Positions 1-9,338 of a stretch of DNA of 64,000 nt are shown here, piece by piece; the stretch's first letter is position 1, and the number at the start of each line of letters is the position of its first letter. The stretch lies in assembly GCF_001613085.1 (NCBI RefSeq), contig NZ_BDBR01000011.1:124001-188000 (forward strand), read 5' to 3'. The DNA comes from Nocardia salmonicida NBRC 13393. Lineage in GTDB: Bacteria; Actinomycetota; Actinomycetes; Mycobacteriales; Mycobacteriaceae. Under the pieces are notes generated by a model, which was given only the letters and a program-made list of their open reading frames with translations, did no database searches and was not told where the DNA came from. The translations under genes were made by a program, and so were the position numbers.

Positions 1-2
1 CG

Positions 3-701
3 TGGCCGGTGTGCTGGGCGACGGTGCGCGAGGAACTGCGCCTGGGCACCCCGATCGCGCTCACCTACGGTTCGGAAGCGGGCATGTTCTCGGTGCTCGC
101 GTTGGTGATGGGCAGTTTCGGGCCCGCCGCGCTGGCCGCGCACAATGTCGTCTACCAGATCATCTACATCGTGTTCCAGATGGCGATCGGGCTGTCGCAC
201 GGTGCGTCGATCCTGGTCAGCGACGCTGTCTCGCGCGAGGAGTTCGCCCGTGCGAGGGCGCTGGCCTGGTTGGCGTTGCGGATGGCCGCGGTGATCGCGA
301 TCGTCACCGGTGTCGTCTACGTGCTGGCCCCGGACATCATTCTGGCACCGTTCCTCGATTCCACCGACACCGACACGATCGCCATCGCGCACACCCTGCT
401 GCTCATCGGCATCGTGCTGCAGTTCTTCGACGCCGCCCAGAACATCGGCACCGGGCTGCTACGCGGTCTGAAGGAGACGTCCGCGGGCTTCCGGCTGTCG
501 CTGGTCGGCTACTGGGGCGTCGGTCTGCCCTCGGCGCTGCTGCTCGCGTTCCCGCTGCATCTGGGCGCGGCGGGCGTGTGGTGGGGTCTGACGGCAGGCT
601 TGGCCACCACCGCCGTGCTGATGCTGCGCAAGTACTTTGCGCTGCTCGATCAGGTCAGCATGACGCCGCCACGGCGCGTGCCCGTCACCCAGTCACGATG
701 A
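3..701 (+). CDS. MATE-family efflux transporter, C-terminal part (5' end outside window)
   Basis: The frame is open from the first bases of the window and ends at TGA 699-701, so only the last ~232 residues are present. The visible protein is strongly hydrophobic with about six membrane segments. It contains patterns typical of the second half of MATE (NorM/DinF type) cation or drug antiporters, such as the GPAALAAHNVV and GLLRGLKE stretches. Members exchange Na+ or H+ for organic cations or drugs at the inner membrane. The substrate cannot be told from this fragment. The gene ends at a strong hairpin (711-737) shared with the convergent terD. The family call is good; the start and regulation are outside the window. 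Confidence 0.85.
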   Translation, partial: WPVCWATVREELRLGTPIALTYGSEAGMFSVLALVMGSFGPAALAAHNVVYQIIYIVFQMAIGLSHGASILVSDAVSREEFARARALAWLALRMAAVIAIVTGVVYVLAPDIILAPFLDSTDTDTIAIAHTLLLIGIVLQFFDAAQNIGTGLLRGLKETSAGFRLSLVGYWGVGLPSALLLAFPLHLGAAGVWWGLTAGLATTAVLMLRKYFALLDQVSMTPPRRVPVTQSR

Positions 702-710
702 GCACGACAA

Positions 711-737
711 AGGCGGGCGACCTCGCGTCGCCCGCCT
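711..737. terminator. Bidirectional hairpin terminator between MATE gene and terD
   Basis: A perfect 10-bp stem (AGGCGGGCGA at 711-720 and TCGCCCGCCT at 728-737) with a 7-nt loop sits between two convergent genes. It has no clear U-run, as is common in high-GC actinobacteria. Confidence 0.6.
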
Positions 738-751
738 GATGTCGTGGTTCG

Positions 752-1327
752 TCAGAGATTCACGCCGTAGTCGCGAGCGATGCCCGCCAGGCCCGAGGCG
801 TAACCCTGGCCGACCGCGCGGAACTTCCACTCGTTGTTGTGGCGGTAGAGCTCGCCGAAGACCATCGCGGTCTCGGTGGACGCGTCCTCGGACAGGTCGT
901 AGCGCGCCAGCTCCACGCCGGTGTTCGCGTCGGTGACGCGGATGTAGGCGTTGCGGATCTGGCCGAACGACTGGCCGCGGGCCTGGGCGTCATGGATCGA
1001 GACGGGGAAGAAGATGTTGGTGATCGTCGGCGGGGTGGCGGCCAGGTCGACGTTGATGATCTCGTCGTCGCCCTCGCCCTCGCCGGTCAGGTTGTCACCG
1101 GTGTGCTCGATGGTGCCTTCCGGCGAGCGCAGGTTGTTGTAGAAGATGAAGTGCTGATCCGAGAGCACCTTCAAATTCGTCCCGGTGGCCAGCGCGCTGG
1201 CGTCGAGGTCGTGGTCGGCACCGGTGGTGGTGCGCACGTCCCAACCTAGCCCGACCGCCACCTTGGTGAGGTTGTCGGTCTGCTTCGACAGCGAGACATT
1301 GCCGCCTTTGGCGAGTGTGACGCTCAT
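752..1327 (-). CDS. terD: TerD-family protein
   Basis: This 191-residue protein has the usual TerD length and the family hallmarks: an MSVTLAKGGNVSLSK start, a GLGWDVR motif, an acidic GEGEGDDEIINVDL stretch typical of the Ca2+-binding site, and a C-terminal FRAVGQGYASG motif. TerD proteins are cytosolic Ca2+-binding proteins linked to tellurite, metal or general stress resistance; their molecular role is still unsettled. The start ATG (1325-1327) is preceded by AGAAGG. It lies 38 bp downstream of the PPOX-like gene on the same strand, so the two may be co-transcribed. No other ter genes are seen nearby. Confidence 0.92.
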   Translation of the reverse strand: MSVTLAKGGNVSLSKQTDNLTKVAVGLGWDVRTTTGADHDLDASALATGTNLKVLSDQHFIFYNNLRSPEGTIEHTGDNLTGEGEGDDEIINVDLAATPPTITNIFFPVSIHDAQARGQSFGQIRNAYIRVTDANTGVELARYDLSEDASTETAMVFGELYRHNNEWKFRAVGQGYASGLAGIARDYGVNL

Positions 1328-1365
1328 GAAAACCCTTCTGTCCAGATGGTGTGCCGTAGAGGAAA

Positions 1366-1851
1366 TTACGCTGAGGGTCCGATGTCGGCCCAGGTTCGCA
1401 GGGTCTCGACCCGACCCTCGAGCGCTCGCAATTCGGTGTCGTCGAGAACGGTGCGCTGGATGCCGCGGTCGACGGCGAACGCGGACTGCCGATGGTCGTC
1501 GATCACTTCCACGTCCAGCTGCACCGCGGTGTAGTCCTGCGCCGACGGCATCTGCTCGGCGAGGACTGTCGCCCGTCCGCGCGCGCACAACGCCACATTG
1601 CCGCCGCCGAGGATCAGCAACGCCACCTCCGGCCGCGCCCGCAACCGCGCCAGCGACCCACGATCGGACTTCAAGCTGAGGAGAATCCGCCGGTCGCCCG
1701 CGCGCACCGGCCAGGAGACCGGGATCGCGTGCGGCCCCGGATCGGTGGTCACCAGCACCGCGATGGTTTCCTGCGGCCATACCGGCAACACGTCCAGCTC
1801 AGGATGGTCGGACGCCACGTCCTGCCTTGCCGAATCTACCTCTGTACCCAT
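1366..1851 (-). CDS. Pyridoxamine 5'-phosphate oxidase-fold (PPOX/split-barrel) protein
   Basis: A 161-residue protein when started at ATG 1849-1851, which has a GAGGTGAGG ribosome site just upstream; a longer reading frame to 1959 has no such signal. The middle contains a pattern common to F420- or FMN-binding split-barrel proteins: AIPVSWPV, then LLSLKSDRGSLARLRARPEVAL, then NVALCARGRA. Such proteins bind flavin-type cofactors and often reduce small molecules or degrade heme. The true cofactor and substrate are not visible. It precedes terD on the same strand. Confidence 0.75.
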   Translation of the reverse strand: MGTEVDSARQDVASDHPELDVLPVWPQETIAVLVTTDPGPHAIPVSWPVRAGDRRILLSLKSDRGSLARLRARPEVALLILGGGNVALCARGRATVLAEQMPSAQDYTAVQLDVEVIDDHRQSAFAVDRGIQRTVLDDTELRALEGRVETLRTWADIGPSA

Positions 1852-2040
1852 CAGCCTCACCTCGACGATCGCCGGACCCCTGCCCCGCCGCGAACGACGA
1901 GCTGCCTCGATTCTAAAGCGGTGCGGCCCTTGCTCGCTGGCGCGCGCATGATCGGCCACAAGATCTCAGCAACGTCTCAGACGCTGATGCCGTTCCCCGA
2001 ACCCACGATCGACCGGTAGCTGATCGGTAGCGGATGGTGC

Positions 2041-2748
2041 TCAGCGTGGCCAGAAGGTGTGCCAATCCTGGCTGGTGAGCGGCGACCGGGTGCCTCGTTC
2101 GGCTTCGGCGGCGTCCTCGGCGGACCGGATCGCGGTGGCGAAGTCGATGGACGCTGTGCGCAGGCGTTCCTCGGCCGAGCCGGGGCCGCCGAGCTCGACC
2201 ACGCGCAGGGAGTCAGGGACGAGGTCGGCGGGCAGCCCCGCGGCGGCACTGCGGGTGCGGATCTTCTCGGCGAGGGCTAGGGCGGGTTGGGCCATGGCTA
2301 TGCCGTCGAGGCAGGAGCGACGGGCCTTCTCCGCGGATTTGCGCTCCTCCCAAGCCTTTTCCTGCGCCGCGATCTTGTCGTCCACCGAGGCCCCCGAGGA
2401 GAAATCGGCGTCGGTGAGGTAGGGGCTGCGGTGGACGAGCTTGCCGACCAGGGTCGCCGCGACGTCGTCGACGGTGAATTCGCCCGCGTGTTCGGCGATT
2501 CGGGAGTGGAACAGCACCTGCAGCAGGAGGTCGCCGAGTTCCTCCTTGATGGTTTCGGCATCGCCCGCCTGGATGGCGTCGAGGAGTTCGTAGGTCTCCT
2601 CGAGGAGGTAGGGCCGCAGGGAATCGTGGGTCTGGGTGCGTTCCCAGCCGCCGAAGTGCCAGAGGCGGTCCATCACCTCGACGGCGTCGGACAGTCCCGC
2701 GGCAACCACCGCGGTATCGGCCTGCTCCTGGGAGATCTCGGGGCTCAT
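2041..2748 (-). CDS. mazG: MazG nucleoside triphosphate pyrophosphohydrolase
   Basis: A 235-residue protein carrying the MazG core near residues 25-110: [20 protein letters not shown], then [12 protein letters not shown], then [17 protein letters not shown] with the EExxE and ExxD metal ligands. MazG hydrolyses (d)NTPs to NMP and pyrophosphate, cleaning oxidised nucleotides or tuning (p)ppGpp. It has one core domain, like mycobacterial MazG, rather than the duplicated E. coli form. Its ATG overlaps the mfd stop codon (ATGA), so translation is probably coupled. The mfd-mazG pairing is also found in mycobacteria. Confidence 0.93.
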   Translation of the reverse strand: MSPEISQEQADTAVVAAGLSDAVEVMDRLWHFGGWERTQTHDSLRPYLLEETYELLDAIQAGDAETIKEELGDLLLQVLFHSRIAEHAGEFTVDDVAATLVGKLVHRSPYLTDADFSSGASVDDKIAAQEKAWEERKSAEKARRSCLDGIAMAQPALALAEKIRTRSAAAGLPADLVPDSLRVVELGGPGSAEERLRTASIDFATAIRSAEDAAEAERGTRSPLTSQDWHTFWPR

Positions 2749-5700
2749 CGGGCCGCTGCGGCTTCCGTCGGAACCGAGAGATCCACCATTCCCTGGGGTT
2801 TGCCGTCGAGGACCAGCAGTAGATCGGCGACGAACTGCAGCACTGCCACGTCACGCACCCGGTCGGCGCCGACGCTGTCGGTGATCCGCGGCAGCGGCAG
2901 GGTGATCAGACCGCTGGCCGGACGATAGTTGGCGGCGGGGTAGATCCGCTTGAGCCGAAGTTGTTTGGAGTCGGGCAGATTCAGCGGAGCGATCTTGAGC
3001 GAAGAACCGGTGACCACGATCTCGGACACGTCGTACTCGCGCGCGAGTAGGCGCAGTCTGGCCACCGCCACCAGTCGCCCGACCTCCACCGGCAGCGGGC
3101 CGTAGCGGTCGACGAGCTCTTCGATCACCGCCGCCAGGGCCGTATCGTCCTGGGCGGAGGCGAGTTTGCGGTAGCCCTCCAGCCGCAGGCGGTCGCTGGC
3201 GATGTAGTCGGGCGGGATGTGCGCGTCGACGGGCAGATCGATACGCACCTCCTTGTTCTCCTCGGTGACGATCGGCTTGCCGTCGGCGGCCGCGCGGTAG
3301 GCCTCCACCGCCTCACCGACCAGTCGCACATACAGATCGAAGCCCACGCCGGCGACGTGACCGGACTGTTCGGCGCCCAGCACATTGCCCGCGCCACGAA
3401 TCTCGAGGTCCTTCATCGCCACGGCCATACCCGCACCGAGATCGGAGTTCTGCGCGATGGTGGCCAAGCGGTCGTAGGCGGTCTCGGTGAGCGGCTTCTC
3501 CGGCGGATACAGGAAGTACGCGTAGCCGCGCTCCCGGGAACGACCGACGCGACCACGCAACTGGTGCAGCTGCGAAAGCCCGAGGGAGTCGGCACGTTCC
3601 ACGATCAAGGTGTTCGCGTTGGAGATGTCGAGGCCGGTCTCGATGATGGTGGTGCAGACCAGCACGTCGTACTCGCGCTCCCAGAATCCCTGCACGGTCT
3701 TCTCTAGCTGGTCCTCGTTCATCTGACCGTGCGCCACGACGACGCGCGCCTCCGGCACCAGATCACGAATCTTCTTGGCGGCCTTGTCGATCGAGGACAC
3801 CCGGTTGTGCACGTAGAAGACCTGGCCGTCACGCATCAGCTCACGGCGGATGGCGGCGGTGACCTGCTTGTCGTTGTAGGCGCCCACATAGGTGAGCACC
3901 GGGTGCCGTTCCTCGGGCGGGGTGAGGATGGTCGACATCTCGCGGATGCCCGCCAGGCTCATCTCCAGGGTGCGCGGGATCGGGGTGGCCGACATGGTGA
4001 GCACGTCGACGTGGGTCCGCAGCGCCTTGATGTGTTCCTTGTGCTCCACACCGAAGCGCTGCTCCTCGTCGACCACCACCAGGCCGAGGTCCTTCCAGCG
4101 CACACCGGTCTGCAGCAACCGGTGCGTGCCGACCACGATGTCGACCGAGCCGTCGGCCATCCCGGCCAGGATCTCCTTGGAATCGGCGGCATCGGTGAAC
4201 CGCGACAGACCACGCACCGTCACCGGGAAGCCCGCGACCCGTTCGGTGAAGGTCTGCAGATGCTGCTGAGCGAGCAGGGTGGTCGGCACGAGCACGGTGA
4301 CCTGTTTGCCGTCCTGCACCGCCTTGAACGCGGCGCGCACGGCGATCTCGGTCTTGCCGTAGCCGACATCGCCGCAGACCACGCGGTCCATCGGCACCGC
4401 CTTCTCCATGTCCGACTTCACGTCGGTGATGGCGGTCATCTGGTCGACGGTCTCGGTGAACGCGAACGCGTCCTCCATCTCCTGCTGCCACGGCGTATCG
4501 GGGCCGAAGGCGTGACCGGGCGCGGCCTGGCGCGCGGCGTAGAGCTGCACCAGCTCGCCGGCGATCTCGCGAACAGCCTTGCGCGCCTTGCGTTTCGTGT
4601 TCGCCCAGTCGGAGCCGCCGAGCTTGGACAGGCTCGGCAGTTCGCCACCGACGTAGCGGGAGAGCTGGTCCAGCGATTCCATCGGCACGAACAACCGGTC
4701 GCCGGGCTGGCCGCGCTTGCTCGGCGCGTATTCGATGACCAGGTACTCGCGCCGCGCGCCGCCGATGGTGCGCTCGATCATCTCGACGAACCGGCCGATG
4801 CCGTGCTGGTCGTGCACCACCATGTCGCCCGAGGTGAGGGCGAGCGGGTCGACCTGGTTGCGGCGCTTGGCGGGCAATCGCTTGCCCTCGGTGGGCGCGG
4901 TGACCCGGTTGCCGGTGAGGTCGGACTCGGCGACGACCACCAGACCGGCGTCGTCGAAGATCAGGCCGTCGTGCAGCGAACCACACAGCACGCCGACCAC
5001 GCCCGACTCCGGTGCCACACCAGCGGCCAGCAGGGCGGCGGGTACCTCGGCCTCGCCGAGCCGCTCCAGCACGCGTTGCGCGGTGCCGTGGCCGGTGACC
5101 ACCACGACCGCGCGGCCGCCGGTGGCGACGTGCGCGCGCAGCGACGCGAAGATGGTGGCGACCAGTTCCTCGGAGCCGCGGGCGGTCGGCCCGGCGGATA
5201 CCGGCAGGTTCACCTCGATCGGATCGCCGGAGCTGAGCGGACTCAGCGTCCACCAGGGCAGGCCGAGTTCGTCTGCGCTGGTGTGCAATTCGGGCAGGCT
5301 GCGGTAGCCGGAAGCGGCCAGGTCGAGGCCGTTGGCGCCCAGCGGCGCGTCGCTGCCGAACGAGGCAGCGGTCCACGATGCTTCGAGGAATTCCTCGCCG
5401 GTGCGCACGAGATCGGCTGCGCGGGTGCGGATCTTCTCCGGGTCGCACAGCAGCAACTGGGTGCCCGCGGGCAATGCCTCGGTGAGCAGGCTGAGCTTGC
5501 CCGGCGCCAGGACCGGCAGCAGAGCCTCCATGCCGTCGACGGGGATGCCGTCGGCGATCTTGTCCAGCATCTCGACCAGGGAGGCGTCGGCCTCGTTGTC
5601 GGCGGCGACCGCGGCGGCGCGTTCGCGCACCGGCGTGGTGAGCAGCAGCTCGCGACACGGCGACGCGACGACCAACTCGACCGTGTTCTCGGTGAGCGAG

Positions 5701-6359
5701 CGCTGATCGGCGACCGAGAACGGCCGGATCTCGCTGACCTCGTCGCCCCAGAACTCCACGCGCACCGGATGATCCGCGGTCGGCGCGAACAGATCGAGGA
5801 TGCCGCCGCGTACCGCGAACTCACCGCGCTTGCCGACCATGTCGACGCGGGTGTACGCGAATTCGACCAGGCGAGCGAGCAATTCGTCGAAATCGTATTC
5901 GCCGCCGACGCGCAGTACGACCGGTTCGATATCGCCGAGCCCGGCGGTCATCGGCTGCATCAGCGAACGCACCGTGGTGACCACGACCCGGAGCGGATCG
6001 GGGTAGACGGGGTCTTCGGGATGGGCCAGCCTGCGCAGTACCTCCAGCCTGCGGCCCACCGTGTCGGGACCGGGCGAGAGACGTTCGTGCGGCAGGGTCT
6101 CCCAGGACGGGAACATGGCTACCGACGGGCCGATCATCTCGGTGAGTTCCACGGTCAGATCGTCGGCCTCACGACCGGTCGCGGTCACCACCACCAGCGG
6201 GCGCTGGTCGGCGATCGTCGCAGCGACGAACGGCCGTACGGCCGACGGTGCGACCAATTCCACCCCGGACTTGCCGACCAGGTCGGTGACCGTCCGCAGC
6301 GCGGCGTCACCCGCGACCACTTCGGCCAGACCGGCGAGCGGAGGACGAAGGGAGGACAT
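2745..6359 (-). CDS. mfd: Transcription-repair coupling factor Mfd
   Basis: A 1204-residue protein, normal for Mfd. It releases RNA polymerase stalled at DNA lesions and recruits UvrA. Order: UvrB-like N-terminal region, RNA-polymerase interacting domain around residues 500-590 (with [11 protein letters not shown]), then a RecG-like translocase. Walker A is GDVGYGKTE at about 663-671 (Lys 669) and the Walker B region is DEEQRFG at about 764-770. Later motifs include SATPIPRT and QLRGRVGRS, followed by the C-terminal TRCF domain. ATG 6357-6359 follows an AGGAGCGAAC leader. It is coupled to mazG downstream by a 4-bp overlap. Confidence 0.98.
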   Translation of the reverse strand: MSSLRPPLAGLAEVVAGDAALRTVTDLVGKSGVELVAPSAVRPFVAATIADQRPLVVVTATGREADDLTVELTEMIGPSVAMFPSWETLPHERLSPGPDTVGRRLEVLRRLAHPEDPVYPDPLRVVVTTVRSLMQPMTAGLGDIEPVVLRVGGEYDFDELLARLVEFAYTRVDMVGKRGEFAVRGGILDLFAPTADHPVRVEFWGDEVSEIRPFSVADQRSLTENTVELVVASPCRELLLTTPVRERAAAVAADNEADASLVEMLDKIADGIPVDGMEALLPVLAPGKLSLLTEALPAGTQLLLCDPEKIRTRAADLVRTGEEFLEASWTAASFGSDAPLGANGLDLAASGYRSLPELHTSADELGLPWWTLSPLSSGDPIEVNLPVSAGPTARGSEELVATIFASLRAHVATGGRAVVVVTGHGTAQRVLERLGEAEVPAALLAAGVAPESGVVGVLCGSLHDGLIFDDAGLVVVAESDLTGNRVTAPTEGKRLPAKRRNQVDPLALTSGDMVVHDQHGIGRFVEMIERTIGGARREYLVIEYAPSKRGQPGDRLFVPMESLDQLSRYVGGELPSLSKLGGSDWANTKRKARKAVREIAGELVQLYAARQAAPGHAFGPDTPWQQEMEDAFAFTETVDQMTAITDVKSDMEKAVPMDRVVCGDVGYGKTEIAVRAAFKAVQDGKQVTVLVPTTLLAQQHLQTFTERVAGFPVTVRGLSRFTDAADSKEILAGMADGSVDIVVGTHRLLQTGVRWKDLGLVVVDEEQRFGVEHKEHIKALRTHVDVLTMSATPIPRTLEMSLAGIREMSTILTPPEERHPVLTYVGAYNDKQVTAAIRRELMRDGQVFYVHNRVSSIDKAAKKIRDLVPEARVVVAHGQMNEDQLEKTVQGFWEREYDVLVCTTIIETGLDISNANTLIVERADSLGLSQLHQLRGRVGRSRERGYAYFLYPPEKPLTETAYDRLATIAQNSDLGAGMAVAMKDLEIRGAGNVLGAEQSGHVAGVGFDLYVRLVGEAVEAYRAAADGKPIVTEENKEVRIDLPVDAHIPPDYIASDRLRLEGYRKLASAQDDTALAAVIEELVDRYGPLPVEVGRLVAVARLRLLAREYDVSEIVVTGSSLKIAPLNLPDSKQLRLKRIYPAANYRPASGLITLPLPRITDSVGADRVRDVAVLQFVADLLLVLDGKPQGMVDLSVPTEAAAAR

Positions 6360-6577
6360 TGTTCGCTCCTGAATGCGCAGACGGGATCGGCGAGGCAGCC
6401 GTCTCGAAGTCTAGATGAGTGATTCCAGGGGGTCGGCCTGCGGCTGACCCCGGAGTGCGCGCTGCCTCGGGGGTGGTAGGCGACCTGTGAGAGACATCAC
6501 AGAAGGGATTTCGACCAGTCGCAGAACGCACTCGCCACGAACCTCCGAAAGCTATACGTCTATCGAGTAGGTGATTC
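6360..6577. promoter_or_regulatory. Divergent promoter region, mfd / membrane protein
   Basis: This 218-bp stretch separates two divergent genes and should hold both promoters. The only notable features are an AT-richer stretch near 6550-6570 containing TATACG, and an AGTAGG ribosome site ahead of the ATG at 6578. I see no clear operator palindrome. Confidence 0.4.
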
Positions 6578-7837
6578 ATGACGACCACGGTCGGAATATC
6601 AGCGGAACGCACTGTCGTCCGGGGGGTGCTCCTGTCCAACGCACCGGGGAAACGGCCCGAGGTCCTGCAGGCAGTCGAGCAGTGGGTGGCAGACGGAGGC
6701 TCGATCGTCGGCGTGCTCGACGCGCTCACCGAGGCGTCGCCGGTCGTCGCCGACGTCGCCGTGGCCTATCACTCGGCGGAGGACCGGCACCGGATCGTGT
6801 CGCAGCTGGCAGACGGACAGTGGCGGGCATCGTCGCTGGTTTCGACCCGATCGGCACTGTTCGCGCTGGTCGGTGACATGCCCGAACTCGCCGAGTTCGA
6901 GACCGTGGTGCTGCTGAACCTCGCCGATCGCACCGCGACCGCCGTGGTGGTCGGGCCGGATCGTCGGCAGATCCTGGCGTCGGACACCTGGACCACCGGA
7001 TTCGCCGACGGCACCTCGCTCGACGGTCCGGTGGACGCGTTCGATGCCGACGCGATGACCGAGGCGATCGCTCACGTGCGATCGATGCTGGAGTCGATTC
7101 CGACGCATCCCGGCGCGGTGGCCCTCTGTGGTTCATCGGCGGCCGATCCCGAGATCGCGGGCGCCTTGCGCTACGCACTCACCGCGCGCGTAGTCCTCGT
7201 GCCCGACTTCGCCGAGGCAACAGCGCGCGGAGCCGCGCTGATCGCCGCCGACCAGGTGCGACAGCAATCCGCCGAACCTCCGCGCGCGCCTCGGCGCCCC
7301 AAGCGGCTACTGCTGGCCGCGGCGGCGCTCGCGGCTTTCCTCGGCGTGTCCGGATTCGCGGTCGCACAGGTACTGGACGACAACACCCCGACCACGAACG
7401 CGGGTTCCCTGGACACGACCAGCCCTTCGCCATCCTCGACGCCGACAACCGTCGAGGCCCCGCTTCCGACCTCGTCACAACCACCGGCTCAGCCCGCTCC
7501 ACCATTGGCGCCTGCGCCTGACCCCGGCGTACCCTCGGCCGCCGCGCCCGCGCCGCCGTCGGCTGCGACGGCCCCGACCGCGCCTCGTGGTCCGAAACCG
7601 CCCACTCGGGTTCCAGCACCCGAGGACGGCCCCACAGACTCCTCCGCGCCACCGAGCTCACCGGAAGCGGCCGCGCCGAGCGCCCCTCCGACACCGACAA
7701 AGGTCGGCCCTCCGGGTCCGCAGGGGCTGTTCCCGGGAGAATCGCCGCCCCCGGCGGCGGGCTCGGACCCCGCGGCGGAACAGGCGTGGTGGGCCAACCA
7801 TTGGAACCTGAAGCGACAGTGGATGAACGGCGGCTGA
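6578..7837 (+). CDS. Membrane-anchored protein with N-terminal DUF7159-like domain and Pro-rich tail
   Basis: A 419-residue protein. Residues 1-230 form a globular domain beginning MTTTVGISAERTVVRGVLL and containing GAVALCGSSAADPEIAGALR; this resembles actin/Hsp70-like or DUF7159-type domains in mycobacteria and Nocardia, though the usual DnaK phosphate-loop motifs are not clear. One membrane helix follows at about 244-265. The remaining ~150 residues are a low-complexity Pro/Ala/Ser tail likely to be outside the membrane, ending in a conserved-looking WWANHWNLKRQW patch. The function is unknown. It is divergent from mfd. Confidence 0.7.
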   Translation: MTTTVGISAERTVVRGVLLSNAPGKRPEVLQAVEQWVADGGSIVGVLDALTEASPVVADVAVAYHSAEDRHRIVSQLADGQWRASSLVSTRSALFALVGDMPELAEFETVVLLNLADRTATAVVVGPDRRQILASDTWTTGFADGTSLDGPVDAFDADAMTEAIAHVRSMLESIPTHPGAVALCGSSAADPEIAGALRYALTARVVLVPDFAEATARGAALIAADQVRQQSAEPPRAPRRPKRLLLAAAALAAFLGVSGFAVAQVLDDNTPTTNAGSLDTTSPSPSSTPTTVEAPLPTSSQPPAQPAPPLAPAPDPGVPSAAAPAPPSAATAPTAPRGPKPPTRVPAPEDGPTDSSAPPSSPEAAAPSAPPTPTKVGPPGPQGLFPGESPPPAAGSDPAAEQAWWANHWNLKRQWMNGG

Positions 7838-7893
7838 AACACACCGCTGGGTGGGATCGCGCGGGGGTGAACGCCGCTACGCCGCTACGCGCG

Positions 7894-7899
7894 TATGGT
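7894..7899 (+). promoter_or_regulatory. -10 box TATGGT for a leaderless transcript
   Basis: TATGGT is followed by six bases and then GTG 7906, the spacing expected if transcription begins at the start codon. There is no Shine-Dalgarno at a workable distance, which supports leaderless translation. Confidence 0.5.
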
Positions 7900-7905
7900 C
7901 GAGGC

Positions 7906-8529
7906 GTGAGTCTGGCTCGACGTGAACGCCACGCCCTCGTGGAAACGATGACCGAGGCCGGCCCTGCCGCGCCGACCCTGTGCGGCACCTGGACGGTGCA
8001 CGACCTCGCCGCCCACCTGGTGGTCCGGGAACGCAGGCCCGACGCTTCGATCGGCATCATGTTCCGGCCGATGGCCGGGTACCTGGCGGCGAAGCAGGCG
8101 CAGATCGCACAGCGCCCGTTCGCCGAACTGCTCGAGCTGGTCCGCACCGGCCCGCCGTGGTGGTCGCCGCTACGCCCGGTCGACGCGGTGGCCAACCTCA
8201 GCGAGATGTTCGTCCACCACGAAGACGTGCGCCGGTCCGAACCGGGCTGGGAGCCAAGGCAATTGGCGGAGAGCGACGAAGAGCGCCTCTGGAAGACCCT
8301 GCGCACCGTCGCCCGTGCGGCCTACCGCAAGTCGCCGGTCCCGGTCGTCCTCGCGACGCCGCAGGGTGCCAGGATCACGGCGCATCGTGGCGACGGCGCC
8401 GAAGTGGTGCTCACCGGCCCGCCGTCGGAGCTGCTCCTGCACGCGTTCGGCCGCGACGAAGTCCGGATCACGCCGACCGGGGCCGACGCCGATGTGCGGG
8501 CGGTGCTCGCCACCGACCGCAGCGTGTGA
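7906..8529 (+). CDS. TIGR03085-type maleylpyruvate isomerase (DinB/MDMPI) family protein
   Basis: A 207-residue protein starting GTG AGT CTG GCT. Family features are the N-terminal PTLCGTWTVHDLAAHLVVRE with metal-ligand-like His residues, a GPPWWSPL stretch, and FVHHEDVRRS. This family belongs to the mycothiol-dependent maleylpyruvate isomerase / DinB four-helix group found in mycothiol producers. Its substrate is unknown, but it may use or transfer mycothiol. The start choice rests on the match to family N-termini and on a -10 box six bases upstream. Its stop lies 1 bp from the convergent tetR end. Confidence 0.82.
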   Translation: MSLARRERHALVETMTEAGPAAPTLCGTWTVHDLAAHLVVRERRPDASIGIMFRPMAGYLAAKQAQIAQRPFAELLELVRTGPPWWSPLRPVDAVANLSEMFVHHEDVRRSEPGWEPRQLAESDEERLWKTLRTVARAAYRKSPVPVVLATPQGARITAHRGDGAEVVLTGPPSELLLHAFGRDEVRITPTGADADVRAVLATDRSV

Positions 8530-8530
8530 A

Positions 8531-9178
8531 CTAGACGACGTAGCGACGGAGCCTGCGCGCGGCGAATTCCCGGAAGTACGACAGCTTCTCCGGCGGTACC
8601 AGCGAGGGCAGCAGGAAATACCAGGCCCGCTCCATCCGCGCCGCCATCTGATCCATCGTCTCGGTGCCGACCGCGACGATGTGCACGCCCGCGGTCAGTT
8701 CCTGCAGCAGCACGCCGACCACATCGGGATCGAGGTCGGCGATCAGATCGCCCTGGGCGATGGCCCGTTCCGACAGCAGCCGGTAGGTCTCACCCCAGGT
8801 CTTGGCGATGTTGTCGCCCTGCGCGCCGCGATAGTCACCGATCTGATGGGTGAGCTTGAGCATCGCCCCCACCATCGGATCGTTCATCGATAGATCGGCC
8901 ACCACATAGGTGATCCCGATACCGGCTTCCAGCGCGGGCACCCGGGAATCGAAGAAGCCCTGACACGATCCGATCAGGCGTTCGTTGCCCTGATCGACCA
9001 CCGCCCTGGCCAGCTCCTCCTTGGAGCCGAAGTGAAAGCACAAGGCGCCCTTGGTCACATTGGACTGCGCGATGATTTCGCTGAGGCTCGCGTTGGCGTA
9101 GCCCAAACGGAGAAAGACATCGGCAGCGCCAGCAAGGACGGAGTCGCGGGTGATCTCCGCGCGTGCTTGCCTAGCCAT
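8531..9178 (-). CDS. TetR-family regulator resembling gamma-butyrolactone receptors (ScbR/ArpA type)
   Basis: A 215-residue protein. The N-terminus MARQARAEITRDSVLAGAA followed by a helix-turn-helix (about residues 33-52, with NVTKGALCFHFGSKEELA) closely follows the pattern of gamma-butyrolactone autoregulator receptors of Streptomyces. The C-terminal half keeps the WxETYRLLSERAIAQGDL-like ligand-domain pattern. Such receptors repress antibiotic or secondary-metabolite genes and release DNA when bound to a butyrolactone. No AfsA-type synthase lies in the window, so the ligand source is unknown. It may instead be a pseudo-receptor. It reads convergently with the MDMPI-like gene. Confidence 0.8.
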   Translation of the reverse strand: MARQARAEITRDSVLAGAADVFLRLGYANASLSEIIAQSNVTKGALCFHFGSKEELARAVVDQGNERLIGSCQGFFDSRVPALEAGIGITYVVADLSMNDPMVGAMLKLTHQIGDYRGAQGDNIAKTWGETYRLLSERAIAQGDLIADLDPDVVGVLLQELTAGVHIVAVGTETMDQMAARMERAWYFLLPSLVPPEKLSYFREFAARRLRRYVV

Positions 9179-9306
9179 CAGATCCGCCTGTCATCCAATA
9201 ATCCAGCCATCCTGAAGTAGACCGACATCCCGAAATTTGATCGACATACCGCCCGGCAGCACCCAAAAGGATGGGTGAACCGTACCACCAGGCGCCAAAG
9301 TGGCAG

Positions 9307-9323
9307 CCGAATCATGGATTCGG
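9307..9323. promoter_or_regulatory. Perfect inverted repeat between two tetR genes
   Basis: CCGAATC-ATG-GATTCGG is a perfect 7-bp inverted repeat with a 3-bp centre. It lies 129 bp upstream of the butyrolactone-receptor-like gene and 16 bp past the end of the next tetR. A second short repeat, CACCCA-N6-TGGGTG, is at 9260-9277. Either could be an operator or part of a terminator for the upstream gene. Confidence 0.4.
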
Positions 9324-9338
9324 TCCACACAGCGTGCG

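Noticed and set aside
3729-6422. Plus-strand 897-residue frame opposite mfd, and similar long antisense frames opposite other genes
   Set aside because: They are His/Arg/Gly/Asp-rich mirror frames typical of high-GC DNA, have no recognisable domains, and the opposite strand carries clear conserved genes.
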